Below, in pieces: positions 24,842-34,133 of a stretch of 64,000 nt of DNA. Below the pieces are notes generated by a model. That model ran no database searches and had not been told where the DNA came from. It saw only the letters and a list, made by a program, of their open reading frames with translations. A program made the position numbers and the translations under genes. Where the stretch lies: positions 1 through 64,000 of the forward strand of contig JAHDEC010000007.1 in assembly GCA_020629035.1 (NCBI GenBank), written 5' to 3'. The stretch is from Saprospiraceae bacterium. GTDB taxonomy: Bacteria; Bacteroidota; Bacteroidia; Chitinophagales; Saprospiraceae. Each line of letters starts with the position of its first letter. The stretch's first letter is position 1.

Positions 24842-25957
24842 ATGATAATCGGAGTGCCTAAAGAAATAAAAACAAACGAAAACCGAGTAGCCTTGACACC
24901 AGCGGGTGCTCTAGAACTTGTTAAGCACGGTCATACTGTTTACGTACAATCAACAGCAGGAGATGGCTCAGGCTTTTCAGATTCAGATTATGAAGAAGCA
25001 GGTGCCAAGATGCTTCTTACAGCTGAGGCAATTTTTGATATTGCTGAAATGATTATGAAGGTCAAAGAACCTATCCAGCAAGAGTATAATTTAATTAAAG
25101 AAGATCAACTAGTCTTTACCTATTTTCATTTCGCTTCATACGAACCACTTACTGAAGCCATGATAGCTAACAAATCCATTTGTTTAGCTTATGAAACAGT
25201 TACCGCAGCCGATGGATCACTACCCTTACTTGTGCCCATGTCAGAAGTGGCTGGAAGAATGGCGATACAAGAAGGTGCTAAGTACTTAGAAAAGCCCATG
25301 AAGGGACGTGGTGTGCTTTTAGGTGGAGTTCCTGGCGTACCTCCCGGCAAGGTATTAATCTTAGGTGGCGGAGTTGTGGGCACCCAAGCTGCAAAGATGG
25401 CTGCAGGTCTAGGAGCTAATGTGACCATATTAGATATAAACTTAAACAGACTAAGATATTTAGCGGATGTGATGCCTGCGAATGTAAGTACCATTTATAG
25501 TAATGAATACAACATTAAACGATACATAAAAAATCATGATCTAATCGTAGGTGCAGTCTTAATTCCTGGTGCTAAAGCGCCAAATCTTATTTCAAGAGCC
25601 ATGCTTAAAGATATGAGACCTGGTACAGTAGTGGTCGATGTTGCCGTAGATCAAGGTGGTTGTATCGAGACATGCAAACCTACTACACACGAAGATCCAG
25701 TTTACATTATAGATGATGTTGTGCACTATTGTGTGGCGAATATGCCTGGTGCTGTTCCCTATACATCCACCATTGCCTTAACTAATGCTACACTACCTTA
25801 CGCTATCCAATTAGCTAATAAAGGTTGGAAGAAAGCATGTAAAGAAAATGCAGAATTAAAGCCTGGACTAAACGTAATAAACGGAAAGGTGGTACATAAA
25901 GGTGTATCAGAAGCTTTTGGTCATGAGTATCATGATGTGGATAATTTCTTGGCGTAA
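24842..25957 (+). CDS. ald: Alanine dehydrogenase
   Basis: NAD-dependent enzyme of 371 residues that interconverts L-alanine with pyruvate and ammonium. The N-terminal domain opens MIIGVPKEIKTNENRVALTP, the family signature; substrate residues Arg15, Lys75 (MKVKEP) and His96 (YFHFA) are in place, and the Rossmann motif GGGVVGTQAAKMAAGLGA is near residue 177. Length fits (about 371). It is a single gene; no TAnnTTTG box is evident in the 120 nt before it, so it may depend on the upstream sigma-54 promoter or on one not recognised here. Confidence 0.95.
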   Translation: MIIGVPKEIKTNENRVALTPAGALELVKHGHTVYVQSTAGDGSGFSDSDYEEAGAKMLLTAEAIFDIAEMIMKVKEPIQQEYNLIKEDQLVFTYFHFASYEPLTEAMIANKSICLAYETVTAADGSLPLLVPMSEVAGRMAIQEGAKYLEKPMKGRGVLLGGVPGVPPGKVLILGGGVVGTQAAKMAAGLGANVTILDINLNRLRYLADVMPANVSTIYSNEYNIKRYIKNHDLIVGAVLIPGAKAPNLISRAMLKDMRPGTVVVDVAVDQGGCIETCKPTTHEDPVYIIDDVVHYCVANMPGAVPYTSTIALTNATLPYAIQLANKGWKKACKENAELKPGLNVINGKVVHKGVSEAFGHEYHDVDNFLA

Positions 25958-26055
25958 TAAAAATTTTGCCAAATAGGTTTTATTTAATAGATATTTTTGT
26001 TAGATTTATAATGATTGGAATTTTATTTTGTTAATCATCAAAACTGCTTGCCTAT

Positions 26056-26310
26056 ATGAATATTTCCTATAATCAATTAAGACAAATTAAACACAGCTTA
26101 CCTACGGGGAGCGTTTCCAAGATCGCAAACCAGCTAAAAGTGGATGAACAAACGGTGCGTAACTATTTTGGTGCTCAAAAATTTACTGATGGTCAAATTG
26201 CCTCAATGAATATCGAGCCAGGACCGGATGGAGGAATTGTAAGTTTAGAAGATACTACAATCCTTAATGCGGCTAAAGAAATTCTTGCGTCATCAAGTAA
26301 GATGAATTAA
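26056..26310 (+). CDS. Small DNA-binding-like protein
   Basis: Protein of 84 residues without signal peptide. Residues 5-45 look like a helix-turn-helix: NQLRQIKHSLPTGSVSKIANQLKVDEQTVRNYFG, where the segment KIANQLKVDEQTVRNYF is the putative HTH. The C-terminal part ends with a helix (TTILNAAKEILASS). Conserved short proteins of this type exist in Bacteroidota and are annotated as DNA-binding, but a role is not known. It has its own terminator a few bases after the stop. Confidence 0.8.
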   Translation: MNISYNQLRQIKHSLPTGSVSKIANQLKVDEQTVRNYFGAQKFTDGQIASMNIEPGPDGGIVSLEDTTILNAAKEILASSSKMN

Positions 26311-26321
26311 ACAAAAGCAAA

Positions 26322-26349
26322 AGCTGTCAGTCCTTGACAGCTTTTTTTT
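26322..26349. terminator. Intrinsic terminator between convergent genes
   Basis: AGCTGTCA and TGACAGCT with a 5-nt loop, followed by eight T on the plus strand. A short A-run (CAAAAGCAAA) on the other side makes it usable, less well, for the convergent methyltransferase gene whose stop lies 3 nt away. Confidence 0.88.
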
Positions 26350-26351
26350 GT

Positions 26352-27128
26352 TTAAAACTTTAAATACAGATTCCTAGTAAGGGATCTGTATTTTTTATGA
26401 TACACACCCTTCGTTTCATAAATGGCTAAGTTCGAGACATCTGCTCTATCAACTTCTCTCCTACTAATTCTATACATATGATTAAAAGGCTTCGAATCAG
26501 GAAAACTACTCACTTGGACTAACTCTTCGATATAGAGACCACAAAGCACCAATTGGTCGCTTATTTCTTCTTGGCTCACAGCAGGTAACACTACATAAAA
26601 ATACCCACTAGGACCTAGCAGTAAAGCCACTTTTCGTATTAGGCTTTGAATGTTTAAACTTCCTGTGTGTTTTGCCAGTTGCTTGTCCCTACTTGAAGAC
26701 AAAGTACTGTTAGAAAAAAAAGGCGGGTTACTAATAATCAAGTCAAATGAAACTTTGCTTACAAACTTTGTCGCATCCATTAACTCAAAATGCACTTTGG
26801 AAGATAATCCATTTACTTCTGCATTATAGTTGGCTTGATATACCGATGATTCATGAATATCAATGCCTTTCATTTGTAATCCTGGATGTTCTGCTGCCAG
26901 TATTAGTGAGATCACTCCGCTTCCAGAACCTATGTCCAAGCCATTTGAAGCGCTTACCTGACTGGAAGCCCAGGCAGCTAATAAAACGCCGTCAGTGTTA
27001 ACTTTTAAGCTGCTTAAATGATGATGCACCACTAGGTTTTTAAACCTGAATGGTGCATCATCTTTATATTGTTGTAAATCTTTCGTTTTACTGAATATCT
27101 TCTTCGTTTCTAGGTAAGACTTGAGCAT
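26352..27128 (-). CDS. TrmN6-like tRNA(Val) adenine-N6 methyltransferase
   Basis: SAM-dependent methyltransferase of 258 residues, expected to methylate A37 of tRNA-Val as YfiC/TrmN6 does. Signatures: FRFKNLVVHH, KVNTDGVLLAAWA near 45, SAM motif GLDIGSGSGVISLILA near 65, and the N6-adenine motif ISNPPFF near 135. The ATG at 27128 is preferred over the in-frame GTG at 27140; both overlap the end of the DUF5689 gene, so translation may be coupled. The stop lies at the terminator shared with the convergent gene. Confidence 0.85.
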   Translation of the reverse strand: MLKSYLETKKIFSKTKDLQQYKDDAPFRFKNLVVHHHLSSLKVNTDGVLLAAWASSQVSASNGLDIGSGSGVISLILAAEHPGLQMKGIDIHESSVYQANYNAEVNGLSSKVHFELMDATKFVSKVSFDLIISNPPFFSNSTLSSSRDKQLAKHTGSLNIQSLIRKVALLLGPSGYFYVVLPAVSQEEISDQLVLCGLYIEELVQVSSFPDSKPFNHMYRISRREVDRADVSNLAIYETKGVYHKKYRSLTRNLYLKF

Positions 27129-28509
27129 TATTAAATTCACTTACAATGCCTACCATATCGAAAGATCCTGAAGGAACTCCATCTCCACCAAAAGTAGAAT
27201 TGAAGCTAATGAATGTTCCAATAGTTCCTGTTGCATCCGATAAAGTGGAAACATCTTCCCAAACCGTTCCTCCAGAGGCTGTGATTCCTTCTAGCTTAAC
27301 TAAGGTCGATTCCCATAAATCGTGATTGGCTAATACTTCCTCCACGGTAGCCACTCTTGGCTCTGGTAATGTGCCAGGTCCTTGAGACTCTGCGCGAGAA
27401 ATAAATAAATCGGCCACCTGAACTTGGCCATTAAATTCGGAAATCTCTCTTCCTGATAAATCTATTTTTAATTGCTCACCCATAGGAAAACTGTGTGGCT
27501 CATCAAATCTGATCGTAATACCGAATTCTCCTTCTTGTATTTGAAGGTTTTGGTTATTTATATTTCCGTTTGCAAAATCAGATATAACGACTCCTTCGAT
27601 AAAGTTATCTCCGATAATCGTACTTCCACTGTTCCACATATTTTGCAATTCCTCTATCGAGATTTGTCCAGCATCTCCGCCGCCACCGCCGCCGCCAGAT
27701 CCATCACATCGATCTGCGGTCATTTCTAGATCTCCTAGATCTCTAACCATTAATTGCCATCCTGTAATACCAAATCTTCCCAGGACACCATAGATGGTTC
27801 CATTACCAAATGGTACTTCATCATTTGCAAAGCTTGCAAATCCACTGGTTCTAAAATCTAAGGTGTTGCTATTACAATCCTGGATAGGATGATTAACTGA
27901 AAAATTCTCTGTGGCTGTCGAGATAGCAAATGTTTCATTCAAAGCTTCATTTGAAAACTCAACATCTGATAGTTTAACCAAAGTATTTAAATATTCTTCG
28001 CTCAATTGATTTAAGCTGATTTCATTGATCGATAATTCGTTGAATATGGTACCTGGAAGTACTATGTCGCTTAATAAGGCTGAAGGTATTCGAGACAATT
28101 CTCCATCACTTGGTGCCATTCCTAATTGCGGATTAAAATTGAAATCACTAATCCATAAGTCTTGTAAGTGTACAAACACTTTACGACCTGTTGGATAGGT
28201 ATTAAATAGATCTGTTTCGTCGATTACAACACCGATTCCCTGGTTTCCTTCTTGAATAATAAGGGTCTTGAAAAAATTACCTGATTGATCATCAGCAGCT
28301 ACGATAGCTTCGATATATTTATCAAGGCCTATTTCAATGTTTACACCTGGCACCCACATATCAAGTACTTCAGAAAGACTGATAATCTGGTCTGCAGAAA
28401 TGTTAGGGTCTACCCCATTTAAAGGAGGCGAATCTAACTCACTATCCACACACTGAGTTAAACAAAGAATAACTAATAAAGAAGAAAAAAGATATTTAAG
28501 ATTATTCAT
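27088..28509 (-). CDS. Lipoprotein with two DUF5689 domains
   Basis: Surface lipoprotein of 473 residues with lipobox LTQC (Cys20). Two DUF5689 (OB-fold-like) domains, about 40-265 and 290-470, are recognisable by repeated SLSEVLDMW/SIEELQNMW openings and the segments FFKTLIIQEGNQGIGVVIDE and NNQNLQIQEGEFGITIRFDE. They are joined by a glycine linker (GSGGGGGGG) near 275. DUF5689 resembles the OB-fold found beside secreted nucleases (YhcR type). It lies 32 nt downstream of a TonB-dependent receptor and near a nuclease-family gene, a grouping repeated in other Bacteroidota. Confidence 0.85.
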   Translation of the reverse strand: MNNLKYLFSSLLVILCLTQCVDSELDSPPLNGVDPNISADQIISLSEVLDMWVPGVNIEIGLDKYIEAIVAADDQSGNFFKTLIIQEGNQGIGVVIDETDLFNTYPTGRKVFVHLQDLWISDFNFNPQLGMAPSDGELSRIPSALLSDIVLPGTIFNELSINEISLNQLSEEYLNTLVKLSDVEFSNEALNETFAISTATENFSVNHPIQDCNSNTLDFRTSGFASFANDEVPFGNGTIYGVLGRFGITGWQLMVRDLGDLEMTADRCDGSGGGGGGGDAGQISIEELQNMWNSGSTIIGDNFIEGVVISDFANGNINNQNLQIQEGEFGITIRFDEPHSFPMGEQLKIDLSGREISEFNGQVQVADLFISRAESQGPGTLPEPRVATVEEVLANHDLWESTLVKLEGITASGGTVWEDVSTLSDATGTIGTFISFNSTFGGDGVPSGSFDMVGIVSEFNNAQVLPRNEEDIQ

Positions 28510-28540
28510 TTTAATGAATTGTTTTTTTTTAAAGATTAAA

Positions 28541-31408
28541 TTAGTTTAAACTGATGCTTGCCGTTAAGAAATACGACCTACCATAAGCATTAAAGTATTT
28601 AGGAGGAAACAAATTGTCAAGACTATACTGTCCATCTTCATTTCGATCTCTTAGTAGAAATCTTGTTCTTAGTTGCTCATAACCTCCGCTTCTAAATATG
28701 TTGTTTAATACATTGTTTACGCTTGCACTTAATACGATATACTTATCATTAACCTTCCATGACTTTCTGGTATATAGATCTACTGTTAAAGCTCTGTCAA
28801 ACCGCTCTTGCTCGAATACTTGATCTAAGGAGATACCTAACTCATCAAAGAGTTGTTCTGCATTTAATAATTGCTCACTACTTGATTCTGTTTTTTCAAG
28901 ATCAGAAACAATATTACTGTAGGCAACGATTGGATCATCGGCTATGCCGCCAAAACGTCTAAATGGACTTACATTTAAGTAATTATGATCAAAGTAATTT
29001 GCATTTAAGGAAAAAGACCAAAATTTAGGGCTACGATACTCTAAACCAACGGTGGCAGCTGTTTGTGGACCTGAAGCTACACGATAATTTTTAATATATA
29101 CTGGACCTAGGTCATTGACAATTTCTGTATCATCAATAGCAAACTGAAGATTAGGCCGATCGGTGTAAAAATGCTCTCCGTATGCAATGGCCAAGCTACC
29201 GTTTATGGTCGATGTGATATTAAATTCTGAACCGTATTCTAGACCCAAAAAGCGTTGATCTATATTTGTGGTAATCACGTTTCCAAACTGTCTTGTATTA
29301 TCTACATAGACATTTCTTGTTTCGAATTGATCATCGATTTGGTTTATATAAGCCGTAAGTCTTGCTTTAAATTTCGGAAATCGAGCATTGTAACCTGCCT
29401 CAGCGCTATAGATTTTCTCATTGTCTAAACCTTCGATAATAGCATGCCTAGTTCTCGGACTCACATAGCTGTTACGCGATCCCGGTGCATCAGTACCATA
29501 AGCAGCATTGGCATATAAATAATTACGCCCATTAATCTTATAAGTAGCTCCAGTTTTCACGGTTCCAGTCAAGAAACTATTTACTGGGCCATCACCAAAC
29601 GAGTCATCAGGAAAAGCTCCATTTCTAAAAATACCTTCTCGTTGGTATGAGAGTTGGGATAGCTGACCTCCCACGAAAAAATCAAATTTAGAAAAAGTAA
29701 ATTCACCGGTAATCCAAGTACTTATTTTCTGATTCTTAATAAAATAATGATGACCGTAAATATCTCCTTCGTAAAGAATTTTATTAGGCGTCTCTAAATC
29801 ATTTTGTCTGAGCGTATCCACTATAGATGATGAAGATCCTTCCTCAGGTGCAAATTGATCCCAGTTGACTGAGAAGTCCGCGCCCATTAAATCATCGACT
29901 TGTCTAAAAAACTCGTTCTTATCATTGATGTACTGAACACCTGCATTTACATTAATGGATGAGTTTATAATACTATTCATAGTCGAAGCAAACACAAACT
30001 TATCTGTATCAAAGTGTTCCTCCTGAAGAATATAGGCGGCTAGTTTTCCTTCTACGGTATTTCCAGCAATCCCATTCGCATTTTCTATCGAACTAAATCG
30101 ATTCGCGTTTATAGCGTACATGGATTCTAGGTCAACTTGCTGGTTTGCTTTATCACTTTTCAGTTCTTCCTCCACTAAATTAGCGAGCAGGATATTATCT
30201 TGAAAACTCGGGAGTCTTCGATAATAATCAGGCCTTGGGTCAGCTGCCTCAAACCAGTCAATGCCGGCACTCGCATTTTTTCCAGTCATATAAGCCATGG
30301 AAGTGGTGATCTTTAATTTATTTGAAGGCGTATAATCATGTCTTAACATGCCGACTGGCATGTGCACTCTAAATTGCCTTGGATTTCGTTTTTCACCGTT
30401 AAGATATCCCCAGTTAGGATTGTAAAACGGATTGCCTGTTAGATCATACATTTCTTGAGTACTGGCTGAAGACCTTCCTCTTTTTGAGGGTGCACCAAAT
30501 ACGTTTACAGAAAGTGCATGGCTATTGTTTATTCTTTTTTCAGCTGCTCCGAAATAGGAGAAAGCATCATAAAAAGTACCTTCTATATATCCTTCTTGTG
30601 CCCAACGTCTTGAACCTGAAAAAGTAAAGGCCCATCCTTTGTCACTTAGACCGGTGGAATAGGTCAACATCGCTCTATGGCTGTATGCAAAATTGGCAAA
30701 ATTATACACAGCCTTTAGTTGCTTTCGCTGCACAGAAGGACGCATATCTATATTGGTCGCACCATTTACCCCACTAAAGGCAAAATTAGAAGTTCTAATA
30801 CCTTCGACAGATTCACGTACTCGAAGTACATCATTGAGTCCTCCCCAAATAGTCCAAAAAGCACGTCCATCATCTAAATCATTAAAGGGCATACCATTTA
30901 AATAGGTCTGATTGTATTCCTGTGCTAATCCTCTGATTCTAAATCTTGCCGCACCCAAGTTAAATGCTGCAGCATTATTAAACGGATCTCTTCCGGCTGT
31001 AAGTAGACTAGAAACTTGACTTTCGTCTTCCACTTGATCAAGTTGTGCTTCAGAGATTACATTGATATCCACTCCACCGTCTGTATTTCGGTTGTTTTGG
31101 GAAGCGACCATCACTACTTCGGTAGCCAGGCCAGTTTCTCCATCTAGGGTAATATTTCCAGTCCACATATCATATCCACCAGCTTTGATAAAAACTTGGT
31201 ATTCACCCGGTTCGATGTCATAAATTCTATACGTTCCTGTGGAATTACTGATAGCTTGAACATCCGAATTTGCGATAGAAACCACGGCTCCGATAACGGC
31301 TTTACCCGTTGTTTCATCAAATAATTGACCCGTAAATTGTTGTGCAAATGAATGGAAGGATGCAGTAATAAGTAATAGAAAAAGGACTACTTGTTTCGTA
31401 TTCTTCAT
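28541..31408 (-). CDS. TonB-dependent receptor partner of the DUF5689 lipoprotein
   Basis: Outer-membrane receptor of 955 residues: signal peptide (1-22, ending HSFAQ), carboxypeptidase-regulatory-like domain (about 24-105), plug with FRIRGLAQEYNQTYLNGMPFN near 155 and GVNGATNIDMRPS near 210, and a large barrel ending SYFLTASISLN. It is not of the SusC type. With the lipoprotein it forms a two-gene operon comparable in design to SusC/SusD. The neighbouring secreted nuclease-family protein suggests nucleic acid or phosphate compounds as ligands (inference). Confidence 0.9.
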   Translation of the reverse strand: MKNTKQVVLFLLLITASFHSFAQQFTGQLFDETTGKAVIGAVVSIANSDVQAISNSTGTYRIYDIEPGEYQVFIKAGGYDMWTGNITLDGETGLATEVVMVASQNNRNTDGGVDINVISEAQLDQVEDESQVSSLLTAGRDPFNNAAAFNLGAARFRIRGLAQEYNQTYLNGMPFNDLDDGRAFWTIWGGLNDVLRVRESVEGIRTSNFAFSGVNGATNIDMRPSVQRKQLKAVYNFANFAYSHRAMLTYSTGLSDKGWAFTFSGSRRWAQEGYIEGTFYDAFSYFGAAEKRINNSHALSVNVFGAPSKRGRSSASTQEMYDLTGNPFYNPNWGYLNGEKRNPRQFRVHMPVGMLRHDYTPSNKLKITTSMAYMTGKNASAGIDWFEAADPRPDYYRRLPSFQDNILLANLVEEELKSDKANQQVDLESMYAINANRFSSIENANGIAGNTVEGKLAAYILQEEHFDTDKFVFASTMNSIINSSINVNAGVQYINDKNEFFRQVDDLMGADFSVNWDQFAPEEGSSSSIVDTLRQNDLETPNKILYEGDIYGHHYFIKNQKISTWITGEFTFSKFDFFVGGQLSQLSYQREGIFRNGAFPDDSFGDGPVNSFLTGTVKTGATYKINGRNYLYANAAYGTDAPGSRNSYVSPRTRHAIIEGLDNEKIYSAEAGYNARFPKFKARLTAYINQIDDQFETRNVYVDNTRQFGNVITTNIDQRFLGLEYGSEFNITSTINGSLAIAYGEHFYTDRPNLQFAIDDTEIVNDLGPVYIKNYRVASGPQTAATVGLEYRSPKFWSFSLNANYFDHNYLNVSPFRRFGGIADDPIVAYSNIVSDLEKTESSSEQLLNAEQLFDELGISLDQVFEQERFDRALTVDLYTRKSWKVNDKYIVLSASVNNVLNNIFRSGGYEQLRTRFLLRDRNEDGQYSLDNLFPPKYFNAYGRSYFLTASISLN

Positions 31409-31575
31409 GGTTTGGTTTATCCTAACACTTTCTTATTGGTTTATTATGAATGCTCAACTAAGAAAATGCGTTAATTCTTAAGTATATGGTAAAATTAATA
31501 TTTTAACCATATGATTTTTCTAAACATTGATAATATTGTAAACCTTTGTACTATTTTACGCCACAATTGACAGAT

Positions 31576-32622
31576 ATGAAGAAATTTATTCCATTTTTTT
31601 CTCTGGTTTGCCTCCTTTTTTTGTTCAATGTTGCTCAAGCGCAGGAGAAGCAATATAAAGTTGGAGCTATAGGCTTTTATAACCTTGAAAATCTATTTGA
31701 TATTAAGGATGACGAGGATGTAAGAGATACAGAATTTACGCCTGAAGGAAGGAATTTGTGGAGTCAAGAACGTTATGAGGAAAAGCTGGCTAACATGGCC
31801 TATATCCTATCAGAAATTGGGCTTGATTTATGTCCATCAGGTTTATCTGTCATCGGGGTTTGTGAAATAGAAAACCGATCGGTTCTTGAGGATTTAGTGG
31901 CACATCCCTTATTAGCTGATAGAAATTATCAAATCGTGCATCAAGACTCTCCAGACGAAAGAGGTATCGATGTAGCTTTATTATATCAGGCCTCGCACTT
32001 CACCTTAGACCAAGCAAGAAGTTTAGAATTAATATTGATTAAGGATGATGGGGAGCGGAACTTCACGAGAGACATCCTAGTGGTCTCAGGCGAATTTGAT
32101 GACGAACGCATGCATTTTATGGTCAATCATTGGCCATCAAGATCTGGAGGAGAAAAACGATCTGAAGGTGGACGTCGAGCGGCAGCTGAACTATGTAGAA
32201 CTGCCGTGGACTCTATTTACACTGAAGAACCAAACGCCAAAATCATCATAATGGGAGACTTAAATGACAATCCCAATAATAAGAGTGTAGTCAAAGATTT
32301 AAAGAGTACAGGAGTACTAAAAGGCTTAAAAAAACAAGGACTCTACAATCCCATGCTAAACATGTTTCGTCAAGGAAATGGAACCACCGCATGGAGAGAT
32401 TCTTGGAGCTTGTTTGACCAGTTGATTGTTTCAGAACCACTGGTAAATGCAGGCAGCAAAACATACAAATACCATTCGGCAAAAATCTTCAAGCCTGCCT
32501 TATTAAAGCAGGCTAATGGACAATATAAAGGCTATCCATTTAGAACCTTTGCAGGTGGTCAATACAAGGGAGGATACAGCGATCATTTTCCAGTATATGT
32601 TTATCTAACCAAAGAACTCTAA
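31576..32622 (+). CDS. Secreted endonuclease/exonuclease/phosphatase family protein
   Basis: Protein of 348 residues, started at MKKFIPFFSL because a signal peptide (ending NVAQAQ) begins there; the open frame runs ten codons upstream. The fold's catalytic motifs are visible: YNLENLFD, GVCEIENRSVLEDL (metal-binding Glu), RGIDVALLY, VNHWPSR (His), MGDLNDNP (Asp/Asn) and the terminal SDHFPVYV (Asp-His). Substrate may be DNA, RNA or phosphoesters. It is divergent from the receptor/DUF5689 operon and followed after 6 nt by the helicase gene. Confidence 0.88.
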   Translation: MKKFIPFFSLVCLLFLFNVAQAQEKQYKVGAIGFYNLENLFDIKDDEDVRDTEFTPEGRNLWSQERYEEKLANMAYILSEIGLDLCPSGLSVIGVCEIENRSVLEDLVAHPLLADRNYQIVHQDSPDERGIDVALLYQASHFTLDQARSLELILIKDDGERNFTRDILVVSGEFDDERMHFMVNHWPSRSGGEKRSEGGRRAAAELCRTAVDSIYTEEPNAKIIIMGDLNDNPNNKSVVKDLKSTGVLKGLKKQGLYNPMLNMFRQGNGTTAWRDSWSLFDQLIVSEPLVNAGSKTYKYHSAKIFKPALLKQANGQYKGYPFRTFAGGQYKGGYSDHFPVYVYLTKEL

Positions 32623-32628
32623 TCACCT

Positions 32629-33954
32629 TTGTCCGACATTGAACCAACAAAAAAAGCACTTAAAGAACCACTATTTCTATCACAAGAATACTCCGGTATT
32701 CTCGACCAATTAGAGAATACTAATCAGTCCTTTTTTATCACGGGAAAAGCAGGAACTGGAAAATCTACTTTATTACAACTTTTTCGAAAAACCAGCCGAA
32801 AGCGCATTGCGGTTGTAGCTCCAACTGGAATTGCAGCCCTAAATGTTAAGGGGCAAACGATTCATTCTTTTTTTCGGTTTCCACCAAAAATGATGAATCA
32901 TCATGATATACATAAACTGCGGAATCACAAGCTGTATAAAAACATAAACACCTTAGTAATCGATGAGATATCCATGGTTCGAGCGGATGTTTTTGACAAT
33001 ATCGATTTGTTTTTAAGGAAGAATCGTGAAATAGACGAACCCTTTGGTGGGGTTCAAGTATTAGTTTTTGGAGATTTATTCCAACTGCCGCCAGTCATCT
33101 CATCTGCCTTTGAAAAACAATATTTTCGGACCAAATATAGCTCTCCTTATTTCTTCAGTGCCAAGGTTTTAGAACAGGGTTTCGAGCTGCCGATGATCGA
33201 ACTTAGAGAAGTTTACAGGCAAGATGATCGTGGATTTATCCAGTTGTTAGATAATATCCGATTAAGCACGATGGACTATGATGATTTGGATTTGCTTAAT
33301 CAGCGCTATGGTGCTGAGAAAGATGAAAACCCCTACATCATTTTATGCAGCGTAAATGCAACAGTAAATAAAATAAATAGCGAACGACTTAATGCACTTG
33401 AGAGTAATCCTCAGGAATTTCGAGCCGATATAAAAGGCGTCTTCAAACCTAATGTTTTTCCGACTGACCAATTTCTACACATTAAGGAAGGAGCTCAAGT
33501 AATGTTTGTTAAAAACGATCTACAAAAAAGGTATGTAAACGGCACCATCGGCACCGTACTGCACGTCAGCAATGATCGCGTAGAGGTCGAAATCATTAAT
33601 GCTCAAGGTGATACACAGGTGATAGACGTAGAAAGACAAGAATGGGAACTTGTTAAATATGCATTGGACGAAAAAAATCCAAAGGCCTTTAAAACAGAAG
33701 TTACCGGTAGTTTTACTCAGTATCCCCTAAAGCTTGCCTGGGCTATAACCATCCATAAAAGCCAAGGAAAAACATTTGACAATGTCATTCTTGATTTAGG
33801 TCGTGGAGCTTTCGAGTATGGACAAACCTATGTAGCACTCTCACGCTGCAGAACTTTTGAAGGCATTATTTTGAAACAAAAAATAAGCCCAAGAGATATT
33901 TTAACCGATGAAAGAATTAGAGAATTTTACGAATCTCAACGCTATTATTGGTAA
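32629..33954 (+). CDS. PIF1/RecD-like ATP-dependent helicase
   Basis: Cytoplasmic superfamily 1 helicase of 441 residues. Walker A is GKAGTGKST near residue 38, Walker B LVIDEISM near 105, followed by FGDLFQLPPV, the REVYRQ motif and the C-terminal WAITIHKSQGKTFDNVILD and YVALSRCR motifs. This short PIF1-like type is common in Bacteroidota and probably helps resolve stalled forks or structured DNA. The start codon is TTG at 32629, since the next in-frame ATG falls after Walker A. It follows the nuclease gene by 6 nt. Confidence 0.9.
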   Translation: MSDIEPTKKALKEPLFLSQEYSGILDQLENTNQSFFITGKAGTGKSTLLQLFRKTSRKRIAVVAPTGIAALNVKGQTIHSFFRFPPKMMNHHDIHKLRNHKLYKNINTLVIDEISMVRADVFDNIDLFLRKNREIDEPFGGVQVLVFGDLFQLPPVISSAFEKQYFRTKYSSPYFFSAKVLEQGFELPMIELREVYRQDDRGFIQLLDNIRLSTMDYDDLDLLNQRYGAEKDENPYIILCSVNATVNKINSERLNALESNPQEFRADIKGVFKPNVFPTDQFLHIKEGAQVMFVKNDLQKRYVNGTIGTVLHVSNDRVEVEIINAQGDTQVIDVERQEWELVKYALDEKNPKAFKTEVTGSFTQYPLKLAWAITIHKSQGKTFDNVILDLGRGAFEYGQTYVALSRCRTFEGIILKQKISPRDILTDERIREFYESQRYYW

Positions 33955-33999
33955 TTTAATCTCGGTTTGTTAACTTCATTTAGACGAAAACAAAAACGA

Positions 34000-34128
34000 A
34001 TGGCAAAGTCAAAGAGAAAACTCCAAGAAGAAAAAAGAAATAAAGCTCAAGAGAAAAAGTTTTTTACCATTGCTTTTATTGTTACTGCTGTAATTGTGAT
34101 TTTTATGTTTATCAGATTTCTAAGCTAA
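34000..34128 (+). CDS. 42-residue single-span membrane protein
   Basis: Short gene 45 nt after the helicase stop. The product has a very basic, helical N-terminus (MAKSKRKLQEEKRNKAQEKK) and one hydrophobic segment (about 21-41, FFTIAFIVTAVIVIFMFI), so it should sit in the inner membrane with the basic part inside. Codon use is like that of its neighbours and the ATG is preceded by a purine-rich stretch (AAACAAAAACGA). No family is recognised. It ends 5 nt before the stop of the convergent gene. Confidence 0.6.
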   Translation: MAKSKRKLQEEKRNKAQEKKFFTIAFIVTAVIVIFMFIRFLS

Positions 34129-34133
34129 ACACC

